Shown: in pieces, positions 34,323 through 47,281 of the stretch
Layout: each line of letters begins with the position of its first letter
Position numbering within the stretch: the stretch's first letter is position 1
Origin: Isoetes taiwanensis
Taxonomy: Eukaryota; Streptophyta; Lycopodiopsida; Isoetales; Isoetaceae
Assembly (NCBI GenBank): GCA_021234155.1
Contig: JAJEKV010000017.1
Location: 4,500,792-4,564,791, forward strand
DNA: 64,000 nucleotides
Direction: 5' to 3'
Notes under the pieces: generated by a model
Database searches by the model: none
Told to the model about the DNA's origin: nothing
The model's input: only the letters and a program-made list of their open reading frames with translations
Translations under genes and position numbers: made by a program

Positions 34323-36420
34323 TTGCCTCCTCCTCCCTTGGCGCTTCTTCCTCATGGCTCGCCTAATGCTACAAAGAAGGGTACCGGATGGCCGAACACC
34401 GACCCCGCGATTCCTTTTGATCTTCTTCATCCTCATCTCTTCCCAAGAAGTGGATCTCATCCACAACATGCACACTCCGACCACGCCGCTTTCCTTCAGT
34501 TCTACCGCGGAGGAGATCGTGGCGCATGTGTCTTCAATGAAGACGACTCCGCGGCTCTATCTCGACTTCCACACCTTGCTCGAGATGTTGGGAGGCGATC
34601 ATGCCCTAATGTCATTAAGGGCATTAGGGAAAGAGGGACCGACCTCCCTATCGCTATTATAGATCGAAGTCCTTTTGAGGCTAGATTGCGACCGCCATCA
34701 TCATGGACCAAAAAGATATTGAGGATGAGCGTGATAGCGTACCCGAAAGCGCTCTTCTACACCGGTGCCCCTCGAATTTAAGACGATGAGGTCGCCGATG
34801 AGCGACTTTGCCCGGGTGGAAGGAGTTAGCCATCAAGGCACTGCGAAGGCCGAGATAAAGCCCTCAAGCTTCAAGGGCTAAACCTCCCTCCCTACCGCAT
34901 TTTTGAACAAACTGTGAGTATCCGATTCTCGAGGACATTATGTGGGCTTACCACCGTCATTCGCGATATGTGGGGCCGCCCGAAGATAGAGGTCCTCTAC
35001 GACCTTCCCCGTCTTGCCGGGGATGATTTTCTCGACTTCATAACACCTGTTGTGCATCCGCCACAAGTCGAGAACTTGTTAGTATTTTGGCCGTAAGAGC
35101 TAGAACCCGTTGAGACCCTTTTGTCTCTTCCCGGCAATTCCTATTGGTTGATGCACCCCACCCTCTCCGAGGGAGCAAGTTTATGCCTCACATAGCCCTC
35201 CTCCTCTAGTTCAGCCTTTTATGATCATTATGGGAGGGGTGGATCAAGAGGAGGAAGACCTTTGGGACACCAAGATGAGTCTTAGGGATGACAAGGCAGC
35301 AGAAAAAGATCCCCCGTAACTTGAAAAAGGAAGCGTAGACCTCCTAGGGATCCGCAAATTAGGGCAATGGGCAAACCATTTGACCCGCGATTCTTCCTTT
35401 CAGCAAGAAGGTGAGGTCCTGCTCTTCCAAGAACTTGGGGCCTTCTTCCTCAAGCCTTTTGGTGGGCGCCCGTATGCGTTATCCACCTTAAGGGGCCATA
35501 AGAAGATTGATTATCACGCCACTACTATCACCCCGGTCCGGACGAGATTTGGCTATCGTGGCATTGGGGACGGGGCGGCGCGCTTATTATGCGACTCCTG
35601 GCGGCACCCTTTTGGCCACTTGCTTACCACCGGAGGCGTGAGGCTCGAGCCGCCCTCTCGCTAGCCCCAAAGACCACCTTGATGCGCCATTCCAACCACC
35701 TCCTCCCTATGGACGAGGAGGAGGACCCTAGTTATATCTTTTACAATTATAAATCTTTGTATTACATATAGATGTAATCTTTGATTGGCATTTTGTCTAA
35801 GCCATCATATAATATATGTGCTATTCTCTTATGTTTCATGATTATTCTATCGTTGAGTACGATTAAATTGTTTCCCTATGATACTTGTTAATTTCTTTTA
35901 GAGTTTAGAGTATAAGAAATCATTCAATATTGTATATTCATCCTTGCCGGCCTTACGACGATGAGCTTGAAGAAATCGAGGACCTAATAACCAACTAATT
36001 ATTTAAGGGATCTATCGGGGACCTCCCGACCAAGACTACGGTCAACGGTATGGGGAGTATCCGGATCGGGATGATGATTACGAAGCAGGGGAACCCGTAG
36101 AAGAAGGAGAGCCCTATGATTCAACTAAAGGCTTGGAAATAGTCAATATTCTCCGTGAACATGCTTTTGAGCATCTACAATGGACTCTTCGTCGTACCTG
36201 GGATTACTGGGATATGACGAAGCACGAGGCTTTTGCCGATGCCAATGACCATTTATGGCAGATCTTCTATGCGCTAAGAAACCTTTTTGATTTTCTTATC
36301 ATTAGTCTTACGTTAGACTACCAGTACGTTATCATCCAGGCATGGGCTCGCTACAAGGTAGTCGTATGCAAAGCATCGAGAGCATCCGCTACTCTATCCC
36401 CGTACCCTTTCAGCCCCTAG
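34323..36420 (+). pseudogene. Unrecognised protein region between LTR and gag
   Basis: Three stretches keep long open frames: 34323-34781 (152 residues, including IKGIRERGTDLPIAIIDRSP), 34,914-35,096 (60 residues, IRDMWGRPKIEVLYDLPRLAG) and 36133-36420 (95 residues, NILREHAFEHLQWTLRRTWDY). Frames shift between them. They look like exons or blocks of real proteins rather than noise, but I recognise no family. They may be an additional ORF of the Gypsy element or captured host sequence. Confidence 0.4.
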
Positions 36421-37079
36421 GCCTGATCTCACCGCTTTTTCTTTTATGGCTAATGTGTTGACTAAAATTGTCCAATGTATAATCACTACTTTTGTATTGT
36501 ATAGCCTTAAGTTTTTGTTAAAACACACCTCCAATGTAATCGCCACTTTGACTTTTATAATAAAGCTCTTTTTCCTTAATTCTCTTTGTATTGTCCTTAT
36601 TATTGTTTCTTAGTAGTGCTCAAAAAATAAACTTCATTGTGACACTTGATATCGCAATAATTCTGCTTTATACCTTCTTATGGTCAATATAGACGCTAAG
36701 GGCCAGAACACCTCATGCATGGCGACCCCTCTAATGCTAGCGATTAACACCGAGCAGAACTTATGTTGATGAAGGCAGTTAGTAGAGCTGCAGGCTTATG
36801 TGTTAAATGCCAACCCACCACAAAGATATGCAGGAGGATTCGGACCGGAAGTTACCTCCTCATACACTCAAGTTCACCACCACAAAGAACACCCTCGCAC
36901 GGAATCCGTGCCCCGCATCTTCAAGCATTAAAGGAGGCACCGCCCCAAACGCCGCTGGCCAAGCTCGTTTACGATAGTGCCACATCCTCACAATCAGCCA
37001 CTTCGCGGTCTTTAGAGTCATCTATATCGCCCGGGTGACCATGCAAGGGCCCGGGACAAGGAGTACCGTGAAGATGGCT

Positions 37080-37700
37080 TGACACTTATTACATTAAGAT
37101 ATGGGAAAACAGAAAATTGGCTCAGTTTGATGGAAATCAAGAGGCGGGCTGAATGCAGAGTCTTGGTTGACGATGAAGGAGTTTGGGAAACTTCTATGGG
37201 ATGATCCGAGAAAGATACAGGAAAAGTTGCTACTACAAACCTTACAGGGCCGCCTTATTTGGTGGAAGGGCTACGTTAGAGCCAAGCATCTAGACGTAAG
37301 CATGCAAGTTCAAAAAGTTTGCCAAAGCTTTTGTCGTGATTATGTGCCCCGGCGGCGCATAAATGCCAACCGATTCGCACTTTTTACAAAGTTGGAGCAT
37401 GGGTATGTCGCTTCAGCCTACAATGTGATGAATCTCATGCGCTTGAGGTTGTATGTCCCCCAGACATGAACGAGAAGAGGGCGTGTGGAGGGCTATATTG
37501 AAGGGTTGGCCCCTCACCAAACTAATGGTTAAGGCCATAGGACCAAGTCAATTTGCAGAGGGCCGAGGCTAAGGCATTGAGCCTTGAAGAGGACACGCCA
37601 AGAAATCGCATCAACACCCCGCCTCTTCTCCTTCCCAGACACATGTTATAAAACCCCGCCACCAAGTCCCGGCCTTCTCGCTTAACTCTAATCTACCGCC
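37080..37700 (+). pseudogene. Gypsy gag (capsid) remnant
   Basis: An open block at 37167-37469 contains LLQTLQGRLIWWKGYVRAKH and a charged helical stretch (RRRINANRFALFTKLEHG), the layout of the retrotransposon gag capsid region with its WW/W core. It directly precedes the protease. A zinc knuckle is not clearly readable because of frameshifts. Confidence 0.5.
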
Positions 37701-37819
37701 AGAAAAGAAAGTCACCTTCAACATGCCGTGACAAACCGAAAGCAATGCCAGAATGCAGCCGAAACCTCTTTACAATCTATATTCCCAAAGAGGCTCCGAG
37801 CAGTTCGCTAAAAGAGAAG

Positions 37820-38250
37820 GCATGTTGCTGTGTATGCGTACCGGCACTTCATGCACTGTCCTATGTGACACGGGATCACCCACCGGCCATGGCCAAGTAG
37901 ACAAGAGAAGCCTTCATAATTTTATGGATACTGAAGTACACATAATTTTGCTTTCCTAGAATGGCCCGCATTGCGCCTTGAGACTTTGAGGTCCCGACCA
38001 AACCCCGCTTTCACTTTAGCCGCTGGTAAAATCAGACATACTCATGGCCGCCGCGATTCACCTTTTAAAATGCAAAATGCCAGGTGCAATCTAGTTGCAT
38101 TGCGCCGAAGCTTGATGGATATTGGCAAATATGATCCCATTGTTGGCATGGAATTCTTGGTCCTCAAGAAAAGCCAATATAGACCGCGAAAACGAGGTTA
38201 CTCTTCAACGCAGCCTAATGGAGCCCGCCAGAACTATAAAAGGTGATCCC
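37820..38250 (+). pseudogene. Gypsy aspartic protease remnant
   Basis: CDTGS near 37,866 is the DTG/S active-site motif. The C-terminal signature YDPIVGMEFLVLKKSQYRP (about 38,130-38,185) equals the usual YDxILGMDFL block of Gypsy proteases. Frameshifts lie between. Confidence 0.65.
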
Positions 38251-38399
38251 TTAAACCATTATGCAAATGTCCATCAAGCAGCTTAAATAAGGCTATATGC
38301 AAGGATAAGCTCCTTTATGCCATCAGACTTGCATCCATTGAGTCAGATGCTCAAATGTATAAATAGTTGATGCTTGCCGAGAGCATTGCTAATCTTCTC

Positions 38400-38614
38400 G
38401 TGGAATTTAGCCATCTTTCCTAATGACGATCCGTAAACTTCCCTTTATTCGAGGGGTAGAATGTGAGATAGCTTTTGGAACCAGGTACTTGCCTAATAAG
38501 TAAGGCCTCCCCGCATCGTGATGAGTCCCCCGAAAGGACAGAGCTTAAGAAGCAACTTCGTGAGTTACTAAACTTAGGCTTCATTCGCCCAGTGTTTTGC
38601 CTTTTGGCGCCCTA
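38400..38614 (+). pseudogene. Gypsy reverse transcriptase, N-terminal piece
   Basis: ISKASPHR and ERTELKKQLRELLNLGFIRP, followed in another frame by PSVLPFGA, are the entry to a Gypsy RT. The coding sequence breaks off after PSVLPFGA-I at about 38,614 and resumes as FVKKKDGS at about 44,006. Confidence 0.8.
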
Positions 38615-41600
38615 TCTTCTTTTTGGGATTTTGATGTTGGGAACCGCGGCTAAGGAACGCCAAGATGTTACGCCCGATATGACGTTCCTCTCGAACTTTT
38701 TTTGATGTATGTGTCCATTTCAAACCGCTTCTAAAATTCTTCTGTTCCATTTTTCTCTTTCGGCCACCGCCTTGCAAATCTCCATCGCCAACAATGACGA
38801 CGCTCATTGTCCATTGATGTAAGGGTTGGCTAGCACTCCTTGCACATTATCCGGGGCTTTGATTTTGATCCTCCATCATTTTCCTTCATCTTTTATTATG
38901 CAAAGGAACAAGAAGCGTGATAAGAAGCGCATGTTTACATAAATGCAAACCGCCTCCCCTTGCTTCCTCCTTGCTTAGGGATTTTGGCACTGATTGGAGC
39001 TGACATTTTGAATGTCGCTTGGAGCCAGCTTGGATTGGAGGATTGAGCCGAGCGTAAGTTCATTTCGTGTAATCCTTGTTCTTTCCCTTTTCTCCTCCCC
39101 GCCACGGCGTTATTGCATTCTATTTTCTCGCTTGACGCCTTGGTTGTTCCATTTGCACGGTTAAGATTCGCTTTGTGTTGTTTCCCTGTAGGCCGACTTC
39201 TCGAGCAAAGTTGATTTGTGTCCCTCTTTGGGTGTGGGCGGGGTAATGCATCACCGGTTGCCATTATCTCTGAGTAACATCATTTCTAAAAAAATATGAT
39301 GCAAGGGAAAGGACGCTTATAATCTTTAAGGCCGAAAGCATATTTGATCTTCCCGATTTTGGTGCGATCATCTTTTGCTTCCGCCAGAAGTGTATGGAAA
39401 AGCCCATATCCTAATTGAATCAGAGCATTTGATTGGGACAATAAGAGACGGGTGGGAGTCGCATTTTATCCAAGATGTACCGTTTTCGCTATAAAAGACC
39501 GGTAAATTCCTCATCTCCAAATTTTGTTCAATGCTCTTTCATCATTGTTTTTTTTCTCCTCGAGACTTGCTTTTTTGTTGATACCAACCGCGGCACCAAA
39601 AAGGATTCTCAAGCCTGCAAATGTATCGAGATCAGCGTATGCTTTGCAAGTAAAATAAAGATCTACTTCGGGTTCGCTTTGTGGCGATATGGAAGCAAGC
39701 AAACGAAAGGGTGAGCAACCGTGTATTTTAGAGCCCTCGTGAGGTATTTTGTTCTCAAGTTTCTATTCTAAGCCGGGTTTTGTTAAGATTTGTTGGCTAA
39801 AAAAGCAGATTCATTGATTGAGATTAGTCTCCATGTCATTCTCGCAACTCGCTTTTTGCAAACAAAAAAGACGGCTTTTTCAAGCCATTTTATTTTATGC
39901 TTTAGTAAGATAATTACGGACGCCACGCTTTCCCCCTCCTTCCGCCAATGATCAATGATTTCTTGTGGCTTAAAATCGTGAAACTGGCAAAGATAAGGAA
40001 AGAACTGCTAAATTGCGGATCTGAGTTTTTAGGCAAGCAAACGCTTTTTCTTATGCTCGCTTATTTTTCTTGCTCCAACGCCCAATGATCTCCCATTGTC
40101 CAATATTTCTAAGCTTTGAAATGGCACAAGATCCGCAACCCAACTGCCTCAGAAGCCAAGAAATCTAATGCCGTGTACATGACATGCCCTCTCAATCTTC
40201 ATTTGCTTTAGGGTTATGAGTGAATCGCTGAGAGAGGCACTTTAAAAGCTGTGGGTCACAAATCTCTAAAATGCACATGTACAAAGTTTTGCCTTCAAAA
40301 TGCTTACCTCTGTGAGAGAGGAACCAAAGTGCCCGCTATCCAAGGGCACTCATCTTTGACATCCAAGATTTTTTATTCTATTGAGCTTCGACCGGTTCGC
40401 TTGACTATTTTTAATGTATCTGCTTTATAGGCAAAGCTTATTTCAATGAGGGATGTGTCGCGCCAAAGAAGGTATTGAGCATCTCCGTGATCTCTTCATG
40501 ATAATTCCGCCAAGGTAAGGAATCTTTCACATATCCCATTTGTTTTCTGCTGCGCTGATCCTCATATAATAACTTTTAAATAAGAAGAAACAAACGCTTT
40601 TGTAGATTTGAGATAAGCTTTATTTGAGGAGCCGCTTCTATAAAAAAATTGGATTTTTATATGAAATACATAGAGGTTTTATCAAGCAAACATAGTACAT
40701 GGAATTAATTGGGCCAATCGAGCTCTTCCATACAGTTCCATATTGCAACATAGCAATATGATTGTTGTACCAATTACCAAATAATAGCTGCTTCTAGAAA
40801 GAGACACCTTTGCAACCTTCATAAGCTTCATATGTAGAGAGCATCACATGCATTTGAAAAAACTTGATCAGGTTTTTGATCCTTACCATAAATTAGTACA
40901 TAAATTAACAGAAGATCATGAATGGGCTTTTCCTCGCCTTCCATGATTTCTCCTCGTCGCCCTCTATGGTTTTTTGCAGTTAAACTTAGTTGAAAGGATT
41001 AGGCTTCAAATATCGTAAGAAAAAGATTAGGTACAAATCATTGAGCATTTTATTGCCATTGTCATTGTGAGCATTTTCGTTTTGGAGCTTTATTTCCTAT
41101 ATACTAAGCCGTGTGGTTTGACGTATGTAACGCTTTTTCAATACCTGAGTACTAAAATGCGAGAGGTACCGGGAGGAGAGCCAATTGCACGGGAGGAACT
41201 GCTCGATGGAGCATCTCTCAAGTAGGGTTTCAAGTTTTTTGTTGTCAACATCCTTTTCTCCGCCTTCCATGGTTTCTTTCCGGTTTGAAAATGAAGAGTC
41301 TTTTAGGCAACATTATCACCAAAGAAATTAGAAAAATGTTTGTTGATACCGATGGCATTTTTCCGTTTGACCCAAAAGCAAAGTTTTTGCCATCAATAGA
41401 GACTTTCGACATTGGTGCAAGATCCGCTTTGTACGTAACACGCACTAAAAATAGCTCCAAATTTCATTCTATCCGATGAAATATTTCCAAGGACAATGCC
41501 ATTTCAATTATTAGAAGGTACACACCTCTTCAAATTTTGAGTTTTAATCTATGTTTTGTCAAGCAAGAGCTTCAAGATTTGCCAGAAATCAAAAGTTGTT

Positions 41601-44005
41601 CCTTGTTTCTATTCTTAATTATGACATATCTACCATTGTTTGGTCTCTAACATCATTTGTAGTTCTCAAGCAATAAGTATTTTGTTAATATCAAGCTCCA
41701 CTCTTTTTGATTCGTGTTTGGTGGGTATATTTTTGCACCTATTTGCTAATGCATACTCTTCAAAGCTCTATCTTGCAGATCATGTTTGGTTTTATTTACA
41801 TGTTCATTTAGTCACTGTTAATGTGGTATGATTGGATTCTTTTTTTAAGATGAACCTTTAATCTATTTGGCTTTCTACCATGGGGGTGTAGTGGCTACTA
41901 CAAGAAGTGAATGTTTCTCATATTTCAATGTGGTAGGCTGCTTCAATTCAGCAGAGTGAACTAAGTTGTGACTATACCCGGCCTAATAGTTAACCAAAAA
42001 AAAAAAATTAATAAAAAAAAGATGCATGTTTTTGCATTTGCTCATGACTAGGATTTGGATGGAGAAAGCCACCGGCATCATCATCTTTTATAACATCTTA
42101 GTTCCTTAATTGCCGCTTATTAGAAAAATGCTTGGTGACAAATTATGCAAAGAAATGTGCGCTTGGAGCTCCCACATAGGTATTTGAAATTACAAGGAAC
42201 AAAACATCTATTTCTTTAGAGTTGGGTTGTAAAATGGGGCCAATACCAACACAATGTATGCATATGTCAAAAGAAATAAAAGAACTAATCTATATTCATG
42301 ATCCTTTTAAGTATTCTCCATGGATAAACAATTTTGCATCTAGGCAGCTTAAAATTAATGATATGATCGACCGCGGTTGTGATTTTCAAAGTTGATGGTG
42401 TTTAAGGTTATGGACTAATCTTTTACAAAATGTGTTAGCATTTTTCACTAGTTGGTCTCATGTTTAGTCACTTCAGAGATGGTACACCTGGATTTAGCAT
42501 CCACCTTTTGCCCTTCAAACTTCGGCCAATAATTGCTATATCAATATGTGTTGGAGGTATGTGTTGGTGTCTCAATGCACCGCTATTTAAGGTAACTCCC
42601 CTAAAAAGATCAATTTTACATTGAAGCTCTATAGAAATACGCCGTGCTACTTTATGCCCCAAGAACGAAACCTCCAATTGTTATTGTATGTAGTGCTTTA
42701 ACTAACCTCCAATTGTTTGTCTATTTTTGTAAGACTGAAAACAAACACGCTGCACTAGCAAATTGACATTTTGATGTTCGGCAAGATTTTCTCGGTGATA
42801 AAGATTTTCGTATGTTTGTGCCAAGACATGTCACATATGTTGGCTAAGATCGATGGTGGAACTTTTGGTTTTTTTTTAAATCCACTTTTTGGTTTTTTAA
42901 ATCCACTTATTCCCTTCATATACAACATGTTGAATGGTAATTCAACTACGGTCAACTCAATAAGTTTGAGCTAACCCATGCATTGAAAAGGAAGGTAGAT
43001 TCTAGGGTACTATGTTATAGACCATGGGTCAACATTCCATGCAACTATGTAGAATTATCTAAAAGAACAAAAATTGAATGATTATTTAAGTGCATTTTAA
43101 TTTAGACAACATATGGCCAAAGCATCCATCTCAAAATAAAATGAAAAAGTATTTGACTGGTGGAGCATTGACAAAAATAAAAATAAAAAATAAAATAAAA
43201 TGTATGGGTAACTATTTGGGTGTTTACGACTTTTGAGATATAGTGCAGTGTCACCATTCCCATGCGTAGTGAGTATTGCTGCAAAGGATGATGACCCAAA
43301 GCGATATTGCATTTAAATCCGCCAAAGCGTGCCCTACAACCGCAGCATTGGTAACGCATAACATGAGGAGGACGAACCCAAGCCATGCAGAGGCTTCCAA
43401 GATGATGATGGAGATGCACCAACAATTGAAAAGCATGGCGAGAAGCTGGATTTGAAAATAGTTTATGATGCAACTCCGCTTTGTAGTTGATAATTACGAC
43501 TTTGATAACACGATGTTGTTGAGGAAAAAGTTCTGAAGCATATGGGAACTTTGTTTGTTAGATGTACTGCCATACATTGGTGTTTCGATGGGAGATGGTT
43601 CTGGACATCATCCCACATGACATACAGGATTATGAGTTTCCCTGTTGTAACCACAACACACATTAAAGTTGGTGATCCAAGTCGCAGGCGTGGGACATGA
43701 TATCGTAGCATGTCTACACATTCATGTTCGCCACCATATGGAGGGAGTTTCTATACATCGCTACAAATGAGCTTTACATAGAGCCACAATGTTGATTTGT
43801 GGATCCGATATTTGTTTACGATTTTGTTTGAACTTCATATTATATATATACACTTTAAAGCTAAAGTTTGTTCCTTATCTCTATATGTGTCTATTGCGAC
43901 CTAAACATATATTGCCTTAATGCATCAGGCACATTCACCCATTACGAGATGCACATAAATGCCTTCACACATCCATGATTAATGCCGAAACGCACACGCT
44001 TTCAG
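38615..44005. mobile_element. Unclassified ~5.4 kb insertion in the Gypsy RT
   Basis: It separates two halves of one RT reading frame. Joining CCCTA (38,614) to TCCTTTTG (44,006) nearly restores the expected codons, so the borders are good to a few bases. CTTTT lies at both edges. The insert starts TCTTCTTTTTGGG and ends CGCTTTCAG. No LTRs, inverted ends or transposase are recognised. Open frames at 41285-41479 and 43102-43473 (minus) have no known family. An A-rich run at about 41,995-42,020 follows unrelated sequence. A Helitron (TC start, A/T site) is possible but the 3' end does not fit well. Confidence 0.55.
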
Positions 44006-45110
44006 TCCTTTTGTTAAGAAGAAGGATGGCTCCGAGGATGTGTATTGATTATCACATACTCAACAAGCATACGATCAAGAATCGCTATGCTTTGCCTAGG
44101 GCGCACGCATCTTATGGACCAGCCGCAGGGCCAAGTACTTCAAAGATTGACTTACGCTCGGATATCACCAAATAAGAATTAAAGAGGATATCCATAAGTC
44201 TGGTGACTAGATATGGGCATTATGAGTTTATCGTTATGCCTTTTGATTAACTAATACGCCCCCAAGAACTTTTATGCGGTTAATGAATGATGTCTTCCCG
44301 GCAATATTTTGATAATTTTGTTGTTATTTTTTGATGACGTTTCATCTATAGTAAGACCCTTGAGGACCATGAAAAGCATCTTCGATTGGCCCTACAAAAG
44401 CTGGCAGATGTCACCAACTCTTTGCTAAGTTCTCTAATGCAAGTTTGCCATTCAAAAAGGTGGATTATTTGGGATATACTAATACCAGCCAGAGGAAATC
44501 GCCGCATCCAAATAAGATAGAGGGCAAAGTGGAAGGATTGGCCCATTCCGTAATGTTTCAGAGGTCCCGGTTTTTAGGATTGGCTGGGTATTAACAAAAA
44601 ATTTGTTAAGGATTTTTGCAAAGATTGCAAAAGACCGCTACCCATCTTTACAAAGCATGAGAAAGGAGGGATTACACCATTGGAAAGCAAAGGTCCAGTG
44701 GAAGTTTTCCAAGCTTAAGGGATGCCTTAACGCCGCCATTCACCCTCACATTGCCTGACCGGTAAGATAAACCAGCAGCAACCCGATGCTAGTAAGATTG
44801 TTACCGCTGGAGTCCGAATGCGAGAGGGAGTTATTGCCTTATGATTCAAAGAAAATGAATGAGATCGAAGTAGCATACCTACCATGATCGGGAGTTGTTG
44901 GTCGTAGTCCGCTACTCACAGATAAGGGAGATACACTACCTTCAGGAAGATTTCAGCCGATACCTGATCATCGAATTCTCATATCTATCAACCTAGTCAA
45001 TCTCAACCTTTCACAAAGAAGATGGATGGAATTTATGAGGGATATGATTTTGAGACATGTATAAGCCTGGAAACAATGTGGTTGCGATGCTTGTCACGCC
45101 ATCCCTGGCA
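44006..45110 (+). pseudogene. Gypsy reverse transcriptase C-terminal piece and RNase H
   Basis: RT blocks seen in order: FVKKKDGS, MCIDYHILNKHTIKNRYALPR, SKIDLRS, GHYEFIVMPF, the catalytic FLDDV-type region (TKTLEDHEKHLRLALQKLAD just after it) and the KVDYLG block. RNase H follows with REGVIA, HDRELLVVV, IHYLQEDF and YKPGNNVVA. There are many frameshifts and stops, part of which may be sequence error (see the CTG/CAG finding). Confidence 0.85.
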
Positions 45111-45249
45111 ACCCAACCTACTGTAACTTATTTCAACACCACCAGCAGTCCGGTGAAACCAGAGCGCACCCGCACCCAGTCCTCGCATGCGATACGTCAA
45201 GCACACGCATGTTAAACGGAAGCTTCCGCTCATACAAGAAAAGAGGGCA

Positions 45250-46500
45250 ATTTGTTATATCACAAAGATAAGTTGTGTGTGTGTACCGGTGACTTCGGTG
45301 AGTGCGTAGTTTATTCTCCATGATACACACAATGTTCTATAGCCGACACATGCAAAGCTCTTATGAAGACGCATTCTTTAAGATCCGCCCAGCTTATTTT
45401 GGCCTTCCATGAAGAAGGACATTGCCGTGATATTAAGCAAAGGTCGTGTGTCAACAAAACCAAGGCCGGTGCTAAATTCAAGGATTCCGTGAGAGTTGCA
45501 ACCTCCCCGATGTGCCCAACGCCAAGTGGCAAAATGATAACCATGATTTCATTAGGGCCTTCCACGCGACTGCGGGATATGATGCATTGATGGTAGTGGT
45601 CGCATAAATTGTCTAAAATGGCTCATTTCTGCCACATGTCGCACCACCTGATACGTTCTTCGATACCGCTTGGCCGCTTACAAAGGAGATCTTCAGATTG
45701 GCATGGAATGCCACGCAGTTATCGTGATCCGGTCATTGTGGATCCCAAATTCGTAAGTGCATTCCTGAAAGATTTCTTTGCCACCATCCAAACCAAGTTT
45801 TGCTATGAGTACTGCATATCATCCTCGTGACGGATGGATCGTGATGGAGCGACTCAATCGCATATAGAGGATATGCTACGGGTTATGTGTGGAGTAAGCA
45901 ATCACAATGGGCTGACTATATTTACTTGGTCAATTTGCCTATAACAAAGATGAAATGGAGTCTTCCGCACGTCTCCTTCTTCATGATAAATTATGGTTAT
46001 CAATGCCTTACTCCGCATACATGGCATAATCCCGCTTCTAAGGTGGAGGTTTCTCAACAACCTCTTGGAAATGCAAGCTTTGGTTGAAGAAGTTCGGTTA
46101 CTTTATTGTCGCACGCTAGCCGGCCGAAGAGTGTCAGCCGATAAGCATGACCCCACCCGGTATTCCAGGTGGGCGAAATCGGTTTGGCTCAAGATTAAGG
46201 TTAAGCAAGCCGCTTTTAAGAGATTGGTAATCGAAGAAGCTAGCATCCAATGGCCGGGCCGCTCAAAATCATTGAACGCCTAGGAGAACAGTATTATCGC
46301 TTGATTTGCCACCCTCCGAAGATCCACAAGATCTTTCACGCGAGTCTTCAAGCAACATACCCCGTGATCCGTGAGGAGATCTTGATATACCCAACCTCCT
46401 TGAAAATGACGTGTAAGAGCATTTAGATATAGTGCCCAAGCTCTTCTTGATCGAGCTTTTATAAGGCACTGCATGACTCAAATGTTGCAATACTTGGTTA
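45250..46500 (+). pseudogene. Gypsy integrase and C-terminal region
   Basis: The integrase core is readable as KMAHFCHMSHH, HGMPRS and DPKFVSAFLKDFFATIQTKF (about 45,618-45,805). The equivalent of the TERVNR-LEDMLR block lies at about 45,840-45,885. After 46,140 comes the terminal domain (RPLKIIERLGEQYYRL near 46,260). It is broken by frameshifts. No chromodomain could be confirmed. Confidence 0.8.
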
Positions 46501-47268
46501 AGGGAAACACGCCGCCAAGAAGATGGCGTGGGTGATGAAGATAGACCTTGAGAAGCACTACCCGCACTTCATGCGCGGGAATTTTGTACGCATTCCATCA
46601 ACGATGCTATCAACCCCGCGACCACGTAAATCCTCAAGGCTTGATTCGGCCGAGAATCATGAAGTAGAGGGTAGATGCATCGAGCGACATTAGTTACCGA
46701 TGATGAGATCACCTTCGCAGTCTCTAGACGCGGGGTGCATTGTCACTGCCTGGCATGACCGCCGAATTGCTTTGAAAGCATGGTTCATAGGCCGCGCTTC
46801 ATCTCTGGCCATATAATGGGAATCTTGGCTATTCTTTACGCCAAGAATGAATTGCGAACCATAGGCATGATAGGTTTCCTTATAGATAGGTTTTTCTTTT
46901 ATTTCTTATAGGGGGTGGTCCCTTAAACCATAACCTATTTATATTATCTATATATACTGATGTATTGACATGTGGCAGCGTTGAGCAAAGATGATCTGCC
47001 CATGTATAGAGGGTTGGGCCGATGGTCCGGACCTTCTCCGGGGCCATATCTTAAGAGTCTACATGTGTTACCTTTTTGTCACCGTGGATCTTGATATCTA
47101 GGACTTTGGTCCTTGAACCCTTTTCTTATGATAATTATGAGATGCACCTTGGTGCTTAAGCTCTTAAATGTTTTAAACTTTAATGTTATTACCTTCGGAA
47201 ATAAGGAGTTTTATATGTAATTTCTTATATTTTTAACTAACCCTAATGCTGAGGACAGCATTATTTCT
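46501..47268 (+). other. Gypsy 3' untranslated interior
   Basis: No coding motif is recognised between the pol end and the polypurine tract. AT-rich in its right half. Confidence 0.5.
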
Positions 47269-47281
47269 AAGGAGGGGAGAA
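47269..47281 (+). other. Polypurine tract
   Basis: AAGGAGGGGAGAA immediately precedes the TGTGACG start of the 3' LTR, the plus-strand priming site of LTR retrotransposons. Confidence 0.85.

Noticed and set aside
43102-43473. Minus-strand frames with a hydrophobic, membrane-like stretch (GFVLLMLCVTNAAVV)
   Set aside because: I looked for plant membrane-protein families but found no diagnostic motif, and two frames overlap. Not strong enough to call.
38615-44005. LTR retrotransposon or Helitron as the class of the RT insertion
   Set aside because: No direct terminal repeats were found, the CTTTT flanks do not abut TG and CA ends, and the right end lacks a hairpin with CTRR. Left unclassified.
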